Position numbers and translations under genes: made by a program. This document shows, one piece after another, positions 1 to 7,237 of a stretch of DNA of 51,950 nucleotides; position 1 is the first letter of the stretch; each line of letters starts with the position of its first letter. The notes under the pieces were generated by a model, which was not told where the DNA came from, made no database searches, and saw only the letters and a program-made list of their open reading frames with translations. Source of the DNA: Caballeronia sordidicola (GTDB lineage: Bacteria > Pseudomonadota > Gammaproteobacteria > Burkholderiales > Burkholderiaceae); NCBI RefSeq assembly GCF_000729995.1, contig NZ_JNFG01000045.1, forward strand, positions 1 to 51,950. The letters run 5' to 3'.

Positions 1-16
1 TTGGCGACCACTCCAA

Positions 17-59
17 AACTCCCAGAATCTTTATCAGATCGATATTCGTTCTGGGAGTT
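17..59. repeat. Perfect 11-bp inverted repeat, 21-nt loop
   Basis: The arms AACTCCCAGAA (17-27) and TTCTGGGAGTT (49-59) are exact reverse complements. No T-tract follows on the plus strand, so a classical intrinsic terminator is not clear. It could be the transcript end of a gene left of the window or an operator. The repeat is seen directly; its role is unknown. Confidence 0.5.
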
Positions 60-586
60 CTATTGCCCTCCAACAAACTGCATCGCCAAGCCAGACGGGG
101 CCTTACGCACTTCTGCAAGGCCGACTAAATATAGACAGGGTTTGTTGCAATGGGCCAATATAAATAAGTCGAAATGCCCGCGACGAGTATTCCTGAACGC
201 TTTATTCAGTCGATTGGCCCGGTAGGGCAATTGGGTAGGCTTTCGCCTGAAAGCCTTGCTTCCGTTCGGTTTTTTACGCAGTAAAACACCCTTAGCCGGT
301 CATCCCAATTTGGATCCGGCCAAAAATACCGTCTGTGGCGGAAGGTATGCAAACGCAGGAAAATGCGACCGGCTCACTTCATCCAATGCTTTAAAAACCA
401 TCATGGCACCGCCACTGGTCAAGCCCTTGCGTTATCCGCCAAATGCCGGGCAAACTCCGATTTGCCTTGCCTCACGCCACGATTCGGCGCATTCTTAATC
501 GTTCCGATGCTAATGACCGTCAGTTTGCATATCGGTCTTCAGCAAATTTCCACGACGGTCAGCGCAGTGTGTCCAGCGAGTGCGTT
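60..586. other. Non-coding stretch with no recognised gene
   Basis: About 530 bp between the left edge and the first supported small gene. Short open frames exist on both strands, but none has a convincing ribosome binding site, family resemblance or codon pattern. No tRNA or IS end was recognised. Confidence 0.4.
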
Positions 587-964
587 ATGACCATCCATAC
601 CATCGAATATCGCGGCTATGCATTGCGCGCTTATTCGCAGCAGATTTTCCCGCCGCATGGCGATCCGTTTGCAAAAGGTCCCAAGCGGTTTTCTGCGATT
701 GTTCAGATAGATACAGTACCGACCGACAGCGCAACGTCCAAGCGCTATTCGCCAGCGATCAAGGGCGCCGAGCCGGCCAATGCCGACGACGCTATCGAGC
801 TGGCCATGCAATATGGTCGAGATATCATCGACGGCAAGGTTCAGGCAGGTGCACTCTACAACGCGCGAAGCGGGCGCTTTTCCCGCTCGGTGCGGCGGTT
901 TCAGCCATCGGCGGCTGCACCGTCCGCGCCTTTGCAGCCAGGCGGCGCTGACAACGCCACATGA
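587..964 (+). CDS. Small hypothetical protein, member A of a local family
   Basis: A 125-residue protein read from the ATG at 587. The frame stays open upstream to 443, but the family-like part (IEYRGYALR) starts just after this ATG. It has an N-terminal strand around YRGY, a basic middle part and a C-terminal helix with AIELAMQYGRDIIDGKV, followed by a Pro/Ala/Arg-rich tail. The same outline (YxG near the N-terminus, then A-x(2,3)-YA/YG-x(2)-hydrophobic-(V/I)DG near the C-terminus) recurs in the next two genes and, more loosely, in the gene after cspA. No signal peptide or membrane segment is visible. The function is not known. It is probably a cytosolic protein of a Burkholderiales-specific small family. 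The tail beyond residue 95 is low-complexity and may be poorly conserved. Confidence 0.55.
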   Translation: MTIHTIEYRGYALRAYSQQIFPPHGDPFAKGPKRFSAIVQIDTVPTDSATSKRYSPAIKGAEPANADDAIELAMQYGRDIIDGKVQAGALYNARSGRFSRSVRRFQPSAAAPSAPLQPGGADNAT

Positions 965-1058
965 GCGGCAACGCTCGAAGTACGCAATACATAATACGCA
1001 GTAGCCACGCGTGACAAGATCTCGGGGCGTCGCGCAATAACTGAAATTGAAGAAAATC

Positions 1059-1343
1059 ATGAACGACACTGTAAGAAGCTATCGCGGCCTCGAAATTTAT
1101 CCGCTGATCTATCCGCACAAGCCGCGCGGTGCAGACGGCTCCCGCCATTACGACTCGGGTTTCGACGCCGCCGTGAAGATCTCTCGCCGCGGCGTTGACG
1201 ACAGCACGACCACCAGCCGCGTGTATCGCGTGCCGGGCACCGGCCCATTCAGCGGCTCGGGTGAAGCGCGGCTGGCGTCCACGCGTTATGCAGAACGGCT
1301 GATCGACGGCAACGTCGCCGGCGAATCGATTGCCGATCTATGA
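1059..1343 (+). CDS. Small hypothetical protein, member B
   Basis: A 94-residue protein from the ATG at 1059; a TTG at 1047 would add four residues. A purine-rich GAAGAAAA precedes the ATG. It opens with YRGLEIYPLIYP and ends with ASTRYAERLIDGNV, matching the layout of the gene just upstream. The middle carries the phrases FDAAVKISRRG and SRVYRVPG. Its TGA overlaps the ATG of the next gene (ATGA at 1340-1343), so B and C are almost certainly co-translated. No membrane segment or catalytic motif is visible. The function is unknown. The tandem arrangement suggests duplication of one ancestral gene followed by strong divergence. Confidence 0.6.
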   Translation: MNDTVRSYRGLEIYPLIYPHKPRGADGSRHYDSGFDAAVKISRRGVDDSTTTSRVYRVPGTGPFSGSGEARLASTRYAERLIDGNVAGESIADL

Positions 1344-1624
1344 GTTATTCGCTCGATCATCCGCCCATGGGCTCTTCGCTCGATAACCGGACGGCCGACA
1401 AGCCGGCCGGATGGGCCAATTACAACGTGGCGGCCTCGTCAAGGCGCGCAACGGGCGGCACCATGCCCACGCTGCGTGTGACGCGGCTGAGCGACAAACG
1501 CGTGATCTATCCGTTTGTCGGCTGTGCGGATATGCCGCTTTTCCCCGACGCACAAGGAGCACGCGATTACGCAGAGCACTATGGCGCAAGCCTGGTGGAC
1601 GGTGATATCGCCGTGCCTGAGTGA
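1340..1624 (+). CDS. Small hypothetical protein, member C
   Basis: A 94-residue protein whose ATG overlaps the stop of member B by four bases, which implies translational coupling. The first 40 residues are Ser/Ala/Asn-rich and look disordered. The second half (PTLRVTRLSDKRVIYPF, then GARDYAEHYGASLVDGDI) carries the family's C-terminal helix and VDG motif. An internal ATG at 1463 would give just this conserved half, so the start is not certain. The function is unknown. It probably forms one transcript with members A and B. A cold-shock gene follows 290 bp downstream, after its own promoter. Confidence 0.55.
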   Translation: MSYSLDHPPMGSSLDNRTADKPAGWANYNVAASSRRATGGTMPTLRVTRLSDKRVIYPFVGCADMPLFPDAQGARDYAEHYGASLVDGDIAVPE

Positions 1625-1741
1625 CGACAGGGTGACCAGACAGGGTGCCAAACAGCACTTGCCGGGCTCGCGAAGCGGCGGCAATCATGGCAATTCGTCT
1701 ATGATCGTTTCATTGTGTGACTAGGCGCGGTCCGAAATAGC

Positions 1742-1770
1742 TTGACACGTTACCCCGCGCCACGTAATCT
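1742..1770 (+). promoter_or_regulatory. Probable cspA promoter
   Basis: A perfect -35 hexamer TTGACA (1742-1747) stands 17 bp before a weak -10 TAATCT (1765-1770). Transcription from here would give an untranslated leader of about 140 nt before the cspA ATG. Long leaders are typical of cold-shock genes and often control mRNA stability and translation at low temperature. The -10 is weak, so the exact start site is inferred. Confidence 0.5.
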
Positions 1771-1914
1771 GAGCGTCGAAGTATTCAAGAAGCTCGATTG
1801 CTGTTCATCATTCTGCCTCGTTATCTCCGCGGTATTTGTTGTCCTCTCACTTCCTTGAAGCTTCTCTCGCCTCAATACGGGGTTGCATCATTTTTATATT
1901 TTCAAGGATTTATC

Positions 1915-2118
1915 ATGGATACCGGTATCGTCAAGTGGTTCAACGACAGCAAGGGCTTCGGCTTTATTACGCCTGACGCAGGCGGCGACGACCTCTTCGC
2001 CCACTTTTCGGAAATTCGTAGCGACGGCTTCAAGACGCTCGCCGAAAACCAAAAGGTTAGCTTCGAAACCAAGCAAGGCCCGAAGGGTCTGCAAGCTTCG
2101 AACATTACCCCGCTGTAA
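1915..2118 (+). CDS. cspA: Cold-shock protein of the CspA family
   Basis: A 67-residue single cold-shock domain (OB fold), the full length of the family. The RNP1-like motif KGFGFITPD (residues about 15-23) and RNP2-like DLFAHFSEI (about 29-37) are intact, with the aromatic nucleic-acid-binding residues W10, F17, F19, F30 and F33 (approximate numbering). Such proteins bind single-stranded RNA or DNA, melt RNA secondary structure and act as RNA chaperones. The ATG at 1915 is chosen because MDTGIVKWF is the normal start; an in-frame extension to 1798 lies in the leader. A purine-rich AAGGA precedes the ATG. A long leader and a strong 3' hairpin flank the gene. Whether it is cold-induced or constitutive cannot be told from sequence. 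Confidence 0.95.
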   Translation: MDTGIVKWFNDSKGFGFITPDAGGDDLFAHFSEIRSDGFKTLAENQKVSFETKQGPKGLQASNITPL

Positions 2119-2138
2119 TTAGTGGTGTAGTCGATTTA

Positions 2139-2170
2139 TCGCGTAAATTGGCACGAGCCGATTTACGCGA
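2139..2170 (+). terminator. Strong hairpin after cspA, without U-tract
   Basis: TCGCGTAAAT (2139-2148) pairs perfectly with ATTTACGCGA (2161-2170). Four more pairs (one G-U) close an ACGA tetraloop. No run of T follows, so it may be a 3' stabiliser, a rho-assisted end or a processing site and not a classical intrinsic terminator. Confidence 0.5.
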
Positions 2171-2532
2171 GCAGTAAATGTTTTCGCGGAGCTTCGGTTC
2201 CCGGTTGCGGCAGTTGCCTTTAGTGAACGACGCCGCCACCACCAGCATTGCACCTGTCTGCCTCTGCTTGCATCTGTTTGCACTTCCACTTTAGTCCGCT
2301 TTAGTTAGTCTGCTTTAGTCCCTCTGCAATCTCCTGCAACTTCGCTGCCACACGTCGCGAAGCAATACGAACGCTAATTGTTCGAATTGTTCGTTAAGGC
2401 GCTTGTGATTTCGGCTGCTTTCCGCTGTTTTTCTGCTGTTTCCTCTGCGAATTTTTAAGGCCTGGTGCCTGTTATCAACGCGTCCTGACAATCAATGTTT
2501 GTCGGACCCGCGTTTGTTCGTGTGTATCACTT
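2171..2532. other. Intergenic region between cspA and the related small gene
   Basis: About 360 bp with no coding signal. It contains pyrimidine-rich tracts and three near-repeats of CTTTAGT around 2289-2320. The region just before the next gene has an imperfect inverted repeat around TGACAA/TTTGTC at 2486-2503. It may be a long leader for the downstream gene. Confidence 0.35.
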
Positions 2533-2757
2533 ATGCATAACTCTAATATTTATTTGTACAACGGCTATAAAGTCGTTCCTTCCGCGCATCGTCTGCCTGA
2601 TGGATCCTTCGCGTCGAACCTATTGCTCGAGCGCCACAGCGGCACCGAGAAGGGCAACCGCTACCAGTTCCACGTTCTCGATTATTTCAAGAACGAGGCG
2701 CAAGCACTCGGCCATTCGCGCAAGTGGGCACGTCAATGGGTGGATACCCGCGGCTGA
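2533..2757 (+). CDS. Small hypothetical protein, member D, next to cspA
   Basis: A 74-residue soluble protein with a two-part layout. An N-terminal beta part (YLYNGYKVVPSAHRLPDGS, then LLLERH) leads into RYQFHVLDYF and a C-terminal helix EAQALGHSRKWARQWVDTRG. The YxGYxxxP start and the A-x(3)-A-x(2)-WVD end resemble members A to C upstream. The regularly alternating hydrophobic and polar residues, and the intrinsic terminator 150 bp downstream, support a real expressed gene. The function is unknown. It lies about 410 bp after cspA and may be co-regulated with it. There is no strong Shine-Dalgarno sequence before the ATG at 2533, although no other start fits as well. Confidence 0.7.
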   Translation: MHNSNIYLYNGYKVVPSAHRLPDGSFASNLLLERHSGTEKGNRYQFHVLDYFKNEAQALGHSRKWARQWVDTRG

Positions 2758-2910
2758 TCGTCCGCAGCGGGTCATTTTGCGATCCATCGAAATGGCCAGC
2801 CAACGGCTTGCTGTTAAAAAGCATGGCCCAGACATCCGTTTTCTCAAGTTCGATCTAGTCGGCTTGCTCTTATAGTCTCCTGGCACGCGCAACAAGCGCA
2901 TGTGTCCGTC

Positions 2911-2936
2911 GGCGCACCATCGAGTGCGCCGTTTTT
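2911..2936 (+). terminator. Intrinsic terminator
   Basis: GGCGCAC (2911-2917) pairs with GTGCGCC (2924-2930) around a six-base loop and is followed by GTTTTTG. This is a clear rho-independent terminator for the small gene ending at 2757. Confidence 0.8.
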
Positions 2937-3305
2937 GTTTCAAGCCCACCGAATAAGCGTTTGCTCCACGGGGACGCCGTTGCGCTTGTCCTGCATTGGC
3001 CTACAAAACGAATCCAAAAATACTTGTAGAAACTTTGCATCTTTACCCTTAAGCAATCCCCCGGTGCGGTCGATAAACCCTCTGCCTGAGTCGACAAATG
3101 TGTGACGGAGCATTAGCAAAAGAAGTTAGCGCGTTCGAGGGGTGAGAGCCTCGCCGTCAACGAACACTTTGCGACAGGCACGGCGCGCGGACACACGAAA
3201 ATCGATGTGCCCGCGCTGCACTCAACCCGCTGCCGGTACCTTGGGGGGCCAAGGACGGCAGCGGCTATTCAGCCGTCAAGAGCCCGTTCGGGCAGGAGTC
3301 ACCAC
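2937..3305. other. Intergenic region upstream of the chemoreceptor gene
   Basis: Between the terminator and the receptor start there is no supported gene. The stretch should hold the receptor promoter. No clear flagellar sigma-28 consensus (TAAA-N15-GCCGATAA) was recognised. Confidence 0.3.
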
Positions 3306-5039
3306 GTGAATCTCAAACACATGAGCATCAAGAGCAAACTCGTTGCTGGATTTGGCGTGCTCTCAGTTATCGTGCTCGGTGTGTCAGCGATGTCGCTGCA
3401 CGCGCTGAGCAGTTCCACCGATGGTTTTTCGAACTATGTCCATGGTCCTGGCGCGCGGGCCGACATGGCAGCACAGGTTCGCACGGCAGTGGACCGCCGT
3501 GCCATTGCGGCTCGCAATCTTGTGCTGGTGACGAAACCGGTGGACCTGGAAATAGAGAAGGCCGATGTCACGCGGGCGTCGGACGACGTGCAGTCGAGGC
3601 TGAAACTGTTGAAAACCATGGTCGCAAACGGACCCGGCAGCAGCGACACCGCCCGCAGTCTGGTGGCCGAAATCGATCGTGTGGAGACGCTGTATGGGCC
3701 GGTCGCCAACAACATCGTGGCGCTCGCGCTGGCGGGCAAGCACGACGAGGCCATCGTCAAGATGGATGATGAATGCCGGCCGCTGCTGGCCGCGCTCGTG
3801 AAAGCGACGGACGCCTACGCCGACTTCACGCGCGGCCGCCAGGAACAGTTGGTGCGCGACGCCGAAGATCAGTACCAACTGCAGCGCAACCTGCTGATCG
3901 CCATTTGCGTGGCCGCGATCGCGGCGGCATTGGCCGCGGGCGTGTTCATCACGCGCTCGATCACACTGCCGATCCGGCGTGCCGTCGATGTCGCGAGCAC
4001 GGTGGCTCGCGGCGATCTTCGCAGTTGCATCGTGGTCACTCAGAACGATGAGACCGGGCAGTTGCTCGGCGCGCTCGCCGACATGAACGCGCGGCTGATC
4101 GAAACGGTGAGCCGCGTGCGTGAGAGCAGCGGCAGCATCGCGAGTGCGTCGTCGGAGATTGCGACGGGGAACACCGATCTCAGCCAGCGCACGGAGGAAC
4201 AGGCTGCGTCGCTGGAGGAAACGGCGGCGAGCATGGAAGAGCTGACATCGACGGTCAAGCAGAACACCGAAAACGCGCAGCAGGCCAGCGCGCTGGCGAC
4301 AAGCGCTTCGGATGTTGCCCAGCGTGGCAACAAGGTGGTCGGGCAGGTGGTCGATACCATGCACGGTATCAGCGAGAGCTCGGCGAAGATTGCGGAGATC
4401 ACGGGGATTATCGAAGGGATTGCGTTTCAGACCAATATCCTGGCGTTGAACGCGGCGGTTGAAGCGGCGCGGGCCGGGGAACAGGGCCGTGGCTTCGCGG
4501 TGGTCGCGAGCGAAGTGCGCAGTCTCGCGCAACGGTCGTCGAATGCGGCCAAGGAGATCAAGGACCTGATTGCGAACTCGGTGCTGCAGGTCCAGACCGG
4601 TTCGGCGCTTGCCAGCCAGGCTGGCGAGACGATGTCGGAGGTGACGCAGGCGGTCGCGCGCGTGACTGACATCATGGAGGAGATTGCGGCGGCATCGATT
4701 GAACAGGGCCGCGGCATAGAACAGGTGAACCATGCCATCACACAGATGGACGAAGTCACGCAGCAGAACGCGGCGCTGGTGGAAGAAGCGGCGGCGGCAT
4801 CGCAGTCACTGCAGGATCAGGGCCGGCAGTTGACAGAGGCCGTGGCGTTCTTCCAGATGGAGGCCACGACGGTTGCATCCCGTCCAGCGGCTAAGCCGAC
4901 GCATAAGCCAACGCATAAGCCGACGGTTCGTGCGGCGGCCTCGCCGGTTGCCAAACGAGCTATTAAACGCTCGCCCGCCGTGCTGATTGCACCGCTGAAA
5001 ACGGCGAGCGCCGGCGAAGAGGGCTGGAGCACGTTCTGA
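3306..5039 (+). CDS. Methyl-accepting chemotaxis protein
   Basis: A 577-residue transmembrane chemoreceptor. TM1 spans about residues 12-34. A periplasmic helical ligand domain of the 4HB type follows, with TM2 at about 196-216, a HAMP domain to about 270 and a cytoplasmic signalling domain. The conserved hairpin tip (NILALNAAVEAARAGEQGRG) lies near residues 375-400 and contacts CheA/CheW. Gln/Glu-rich heptads around it (TEEQAASLEETAASMEEL) are the methylation helices. The last residues, GWSTF, resemble the C-terminal xWxxF pentapeptide that tethers CheR and CheB, so adaptation is likely autonomous. A linker of about 40 residues before it has three PTHK repeats. The GTG at 3306 is chosen because AGGAG lies eight bases upstream; the ATG at 3321 is an alternative. 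The ligand is unknown. No che or flagellar genes are nearby, so it is an orphan receptor. Confidence 0.93.
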   Translation: MNLKHMSIKSKLVAGFGVLSVIVLGVSAMSLHALSSSTDGFSNYVHGPGARADMAAQVRTAVDRRAIAARNLVLVTKPVDLEIEKADVTRASDDVQSRLKLLKTMVANGPGSSDTARSLVAEIDRVETLYGPVANNIVALALAGKHDEAIVKMDDECRPLLAALVKATDAYADFTRGRQEQLVRDAEDQYQLQRNLLIAICVAAIAAALAAGVFITRSITLPIRRAVDVASTVARGDLRSCIVVTQNDETGQLLGALADMNARLIETVSRVRESSGSIASASSEIATGNTDLSQRTEEQAASLEETAASMEELTSTVKQNTENAQQASALATSASDVAQRGNKVVGQVVDTMHGISESSAKIAEITGIIEGIAFQTNILALNAAVEAARAGEQGRGFAVVASEVRSLAQRSSNAAKEIKDLIANSVLQVQTGSALASQAGETMSEVTQAVARVTDIMEEIAAASIEQGRGIEQVNHAITQMDEVTQQNAALVEEAAAASQSLQDQGRQLTEAVAFFQMEATTVASRPAAKPTHKPTHKPTVRAAASPVAKRAIKRSPAVLIAPLKTASAGEEGWSTF

Positions 5040-5071
5040 CGCATTGTTACTGTCTGGCAGGCGGATGAGGT

Positions 5072-5091
5072 GGCGCGACTGCGGTCGCGCC
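5072..5091 (+). terminator. GC-rich hairpin after the chemoreceptor
   Basis: GGCGCGAC (5072-5079) and GTCGCGCC (5084-5091) form a perfect 8-bp stem with a TGCG loop 30 bases after the stop. Only GCTTTC follows, so termination is plausible but not certain. Confidence 0.5.
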
Positions 5092-5410
5092 GCTTTCAGC
5101 GGGTGGCGCATGTGGTTTTATAGGCTGATCGCGTTAAGTCTTTAAATCCGTATGACGCTGCCGATCAAATTATGATTCGTTATCCAGATGACTATTTTTA
5201 GATTGGTCTCGTCGCGCTGTATTCTTTGTATCGATTCGCTGGCTTGCAAATGAGGGCCGCGATCTGCCGGCGGCGCTGATAGAAGACGTGGTGGTCGGCG
5301 GCGCGGTGTTGATCGTCACTGCGTTTGCTTGATCTGCCTCAACAGCGCTACCGGTGTAACTGGCGTCGACGTCGGCATCGGCGCAGGTTCAGCTTAAATT
5401 CGGCCCGGTT
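5092..5410. other. Intergenic region with a possible coding remnant
   Basis: A plus-strand frame is open from about 5195 to the TGA at 5332. It reads WLANEGRDLPAALIEDV and then a hydrophobic end GGAVLIVTAFA. It lacks a start codon with a ribosome binding site and is interrupted upstream by a TGA. It may be the 3' remnant of a small membrane-protein gene. Nothing else was seen. Confidence 0.25.
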
Positions 5411-5872
5411 TCAATAATGGCACCGCTTGGGTATCGAGAAGTAGGTGGCCAGCATCTCTGCCAGGCGCCAGGTGGCGCAGGGCCGCCGGCAGTGGGCGTC
5501 AAAGCCTGCATCTTTCAGGGTTTCTACCGGATCGGCCGGCCAGACGTTGCTGATTGCGACCAGCAGGCGGCCGGTGATGTCGGCATCGGGGCGCAGGGCG
5601 CTAATGAAGGCATAACCGGATTCGCTGTCGAGCCGCGTATCCAGTATCAATGCCTGAGGTTTCCAGTTCTGCAGCAGCGAACGCGCCGATTTCAGGCTCT
5701 GGGTATGCATGACCTGCAGCCCGGTCAGCCGCAGCAGCGCGGCCAGCGATTCCCCGATCAGTTTGTCCTGATGGGCGATCAGTACCCGCGGTGAGCCGAT
5801 CGGCATGCGTGCCTGTTTCTTGCTCCATAGTGCAAAGTGTCTCTCGTCATCCGTGCCTGAACGATTGCTCAT
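5411..5872 (-). CDS. Stand-alone receiver-like protein, degenerate
   Basis: A 153-residue protein made of one CheY-like receiver domain (about residues 27-145) with no output domain. The fold is readable: RVLIAHQDKLIGESLAALL (beta1-alpha1), LQVMHTQSL, then ALILDTRLDSESGYAFI around the phospho-acceptor Asp, RLLVAISNV, and CRRPCATWRLAEML. Two features depart from active receivers. The acidic pair after beta1 is HQD instead of DD or ED, and the conserved Lys of the KP motif is Arg (CRRP). Phosphotransfer chemistry may therefore be weak or absent. It could act as a phosphate sink, a competitor or a phospho-independent adaptor for the hybrid kinase encoded 1.4 kb away. It lies divergent from the LuxR-type regulator gene and about 280 bp from it. 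A cluster role is inferred from proximity only. Confidence 0.7.
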   Translation of the reverse strand: MSNRSGTDDERHFALWSKKQARMPIGSPRVLIAHQDKLIGESLAALLRLTGLQVMHTQSLKSARSLLQNWKPQALILDTRLDSESGYAFISALRPDADITGRLLVAISNVWPADPVETLKDAGFDAHCRRPCATWRLAEMLATYFSIPKRCHY

Positions 5873-6054
5873 AGTGCCTCCTCCTGGTCTTATGGTGTGG
5901 GCGGGGCGCCGGAGCCGTTACTGGAACCGAATGAGCTCCATGGACGGCAACTGCGGGTCCGGCGTTGGGAGTGCTGCGGAATCGATGAGTGAGTGTCGCG
6001 ATTAAACGTTTGCCGCAAAACCCGGTCGATGAGGGGACGCACGCAAACTTTTCG

Positions 6055-6097
6055 GGGGGGTCGCAGACCCCCCTTCGTATCCCTGCGAAAGGGGGGG
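6055..6097. repeat. Poly-G/poly-C alternative hairpins
   Basis: GGGGGGTC (6055-6062) pairs perfectly with GACCCCCC (6066-6073) around GCA. The same C-run can pair instead with a second run of seven G (6091-6097). The two structures exclude each other. They lie in the leader of the response regulator gene, 54-96 bases before its start. Homopolymeric G tracts are also prone to slippage. The structure is seen directly; any switching role is inferred. Confidence 0.55.
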
Positions 6098-6150
6098 TGG
6101 CGACGCCCCGACATGCCGTTACCATCTGGTTGTGATTTATGGGAATGGCA

Positions 6151-6855
6151 ATGGAAAACGGTAATTTCAAAACGGTGTTGCTGGTCGAGGATGAGGGGCT
6201 TACGAGAAGCGCCATGAAAAGCCTGATCCTGGCCAACGAACCGTTGCTCGATATCGATGAGGCTGACGGCTTCGAACAGGCCACGGAGAAGCTGTCCGAG
6301 CGCTCGTACGATCTCGTTTTCCTCGACTATCAATTACGGGGTAATTCCACGGGACTCGATCTGCTGAACTGGATCGGGGAGCAGGAGCGCGAGGTACAGA
6401 CCATCATGCTGTCCGCACAAGACGACCGCGATACGGTGCTGGAATGCATCAGGAGCGGCGCATGCGGCTTTATTTCGAAGGCGAGTGAGCAAGGGCCGGG
6501 CGTGTTCCGCGAGGCCCTCAAGACGATTTTGAGCGGCCGGGTGTATTTGCCCAATAGCGTGCTGGGAAAGGGCGGCCACAGCCCCAAGCCGGTCTCCACC
6601 CATTCCGGGGTGACGGTGGAGTCGCTGAACCTGCCGCCGCGGCTGACGGAGACGCTGCGCTATTTGTTGCAGGGTTTGTCGAACAAGGCGATCGCGAGAA
6701 AAATGAATATCAGCGAGAACACCGCCAAGGAGTATTCAAGCGATCTCCTCGCCCGGTTTCACGTGACGCGGCGCACGTTCCTGATCGTGGAAATGGCGCG
6801 GCGCGGAATCGAGATGCCGATGGGCAACACGGCGACGGCAGCCGCGTCACGGTAG
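6151..6855 (+). CDS. Response regulator, NarL/LuxR family
   Basis: A 234-residue two-domain regulator. The receiver (about 1-125) has the acidic pair in LLVEDEG, the phospho-acceptor Asp59 in VFLDYQLRG, the Ser/Thr switch position in IMLSAQDD and Lys in GFISKASEQG. After a linker comes a LuxR-type helix-turn-helix (about 165-225) with LPPRLTETLRYLLQGLSNK, AIARKMNISENTAKEYSSDL and FHVTRRTFLIV. Such proteins bind DNA as phosphorylated dimers. Three in-frame ATGs occur at 6139, 6145 and 6151. The third is chosen because GGGA lies six bases upstream and MENGNFKTVLLVEDE is a normal beginning. The partner kinase is probably the hybrid kinase at 7238-9268, which lies in convergent orientation nearby. 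Target genes are unknown. Confidence 0.88.
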   Translation: MENGNFKTVLLVEDEGLTRSAMKSLILANEPLLDIDEADGFEQATEKLSERSYDLVFLDYQLRGNSTGLDLLNWIGEQEREVQTIMLSAQDDRDTVLECIRSGACGFISKASEQGPGVFREALKTILSGRVYLPNSVLGKGGHSPKPVSTHSGVTVESLNLPPRLTETLRYLLQGLSNKAIARKMNISENTAKEYSSDLLARFHVTRRTFLIVEMARRGIEMPMGNTATAAASR

Positions 6856-6979
6856 CGTTAGCTGGACCTGAGAGATTTATAAAAACAAGTGTGGACAGGG
6901 CTTTGCCGGTATTTGTGCCTCTACAATACCGCCAAGGTCTTGCCGCCGTGGCAGGACGAGGGCAATGCCGGGATTCCAC

Positions 6980-7162
6980 ATGCGTGTAGTGATAAAAAAA
7001 CCGGAAACACCGCTTGTTGCAAATGGGGAAGCTGGATGCATTGCCACGATGCCTGCGCGTTTCGCCGAGTACGAGCTCAATCACCTGTTGGCTGGCATTA
7101 CCCAGGACAACTTGCATGCCGAGATCGGCTTCGGCCTGGCGGTTGGCGCTGAAGTCTTCTGA
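6980..7162 (+). pseudogene. Decayed MazE-like antitoxin, no toxin partner
   Basis: The 60-residue frame starts MRVVIKK and ends ELNHLLAGITQDNLHAEIGF followed by GLAVGAEVF. Both ends resemble MazE antitoxins, whose C-terminal toxin-binding tail reads roughly L-x-x-L-(V)-x-x-IT-x-x-N-x-H-x-E-(I)-x-(F/W)-G. The AbrB-type DNA-binding part between them is largely missing. One extra A in the A7 run at 6994-7000 would restore KKTGNTA, close to the family's KKWGNSA, and KWGS occurs further on in that other frame. This suggests a frameshift plus an internal deletion. No MazF-type toxin frame follows; the next gene is an opposing kinase. It could still be translated as a short peptide (GGGA upstream of the ATG), but DNA binding should be lost. 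Confidence 0.5.
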
Positions 7163-7200
7163 AGTTCCCTTTTGCCGGCGATACTTGCCGACACGTCAAC

Positions 7201-7223
7201 GACCGCCCGCGCTCCGGGCGGTC
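7201..7223. terminator. Hairpin between convergent genes
   Basis: GACCGCCCG (7201-7209) pairs perfectly with CGGGCGGTC (7215-7223) around CGCTC, followed by GATTTC on the plus strand. It lies just beyond the stop of the kinase gene and the end of the antitoxin remnant. It probably ends transcripts arriving from one or both sides. Confidence 0.55.
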
Positions 7224-7237
7224 GATTTCATCTCCCC

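Noticed and set aside
1..225. A 74-codon frame at the left window edge
   Set aside because: It begins at the window border on a TTG, contains the inverted repeat at 17-59, and has no coding-like composition.
3384..4733. A 449-codon minus-strand frame opposite the chemoreceptor gene
   Set aside because: It is a shadow frame caused by GC-rich codon positions. It is Arg/His-rich, has no family features, and the plus-strand receptor is unmistakable.
4885..4925. Short tandem repeats encoding PTHK near the chemoreceptor end, considered as a CRISPR-like or mobile repeat
   Set aside because: They are three 12-base in-frame repeats in a protein linker, with no spacers and no further copies.
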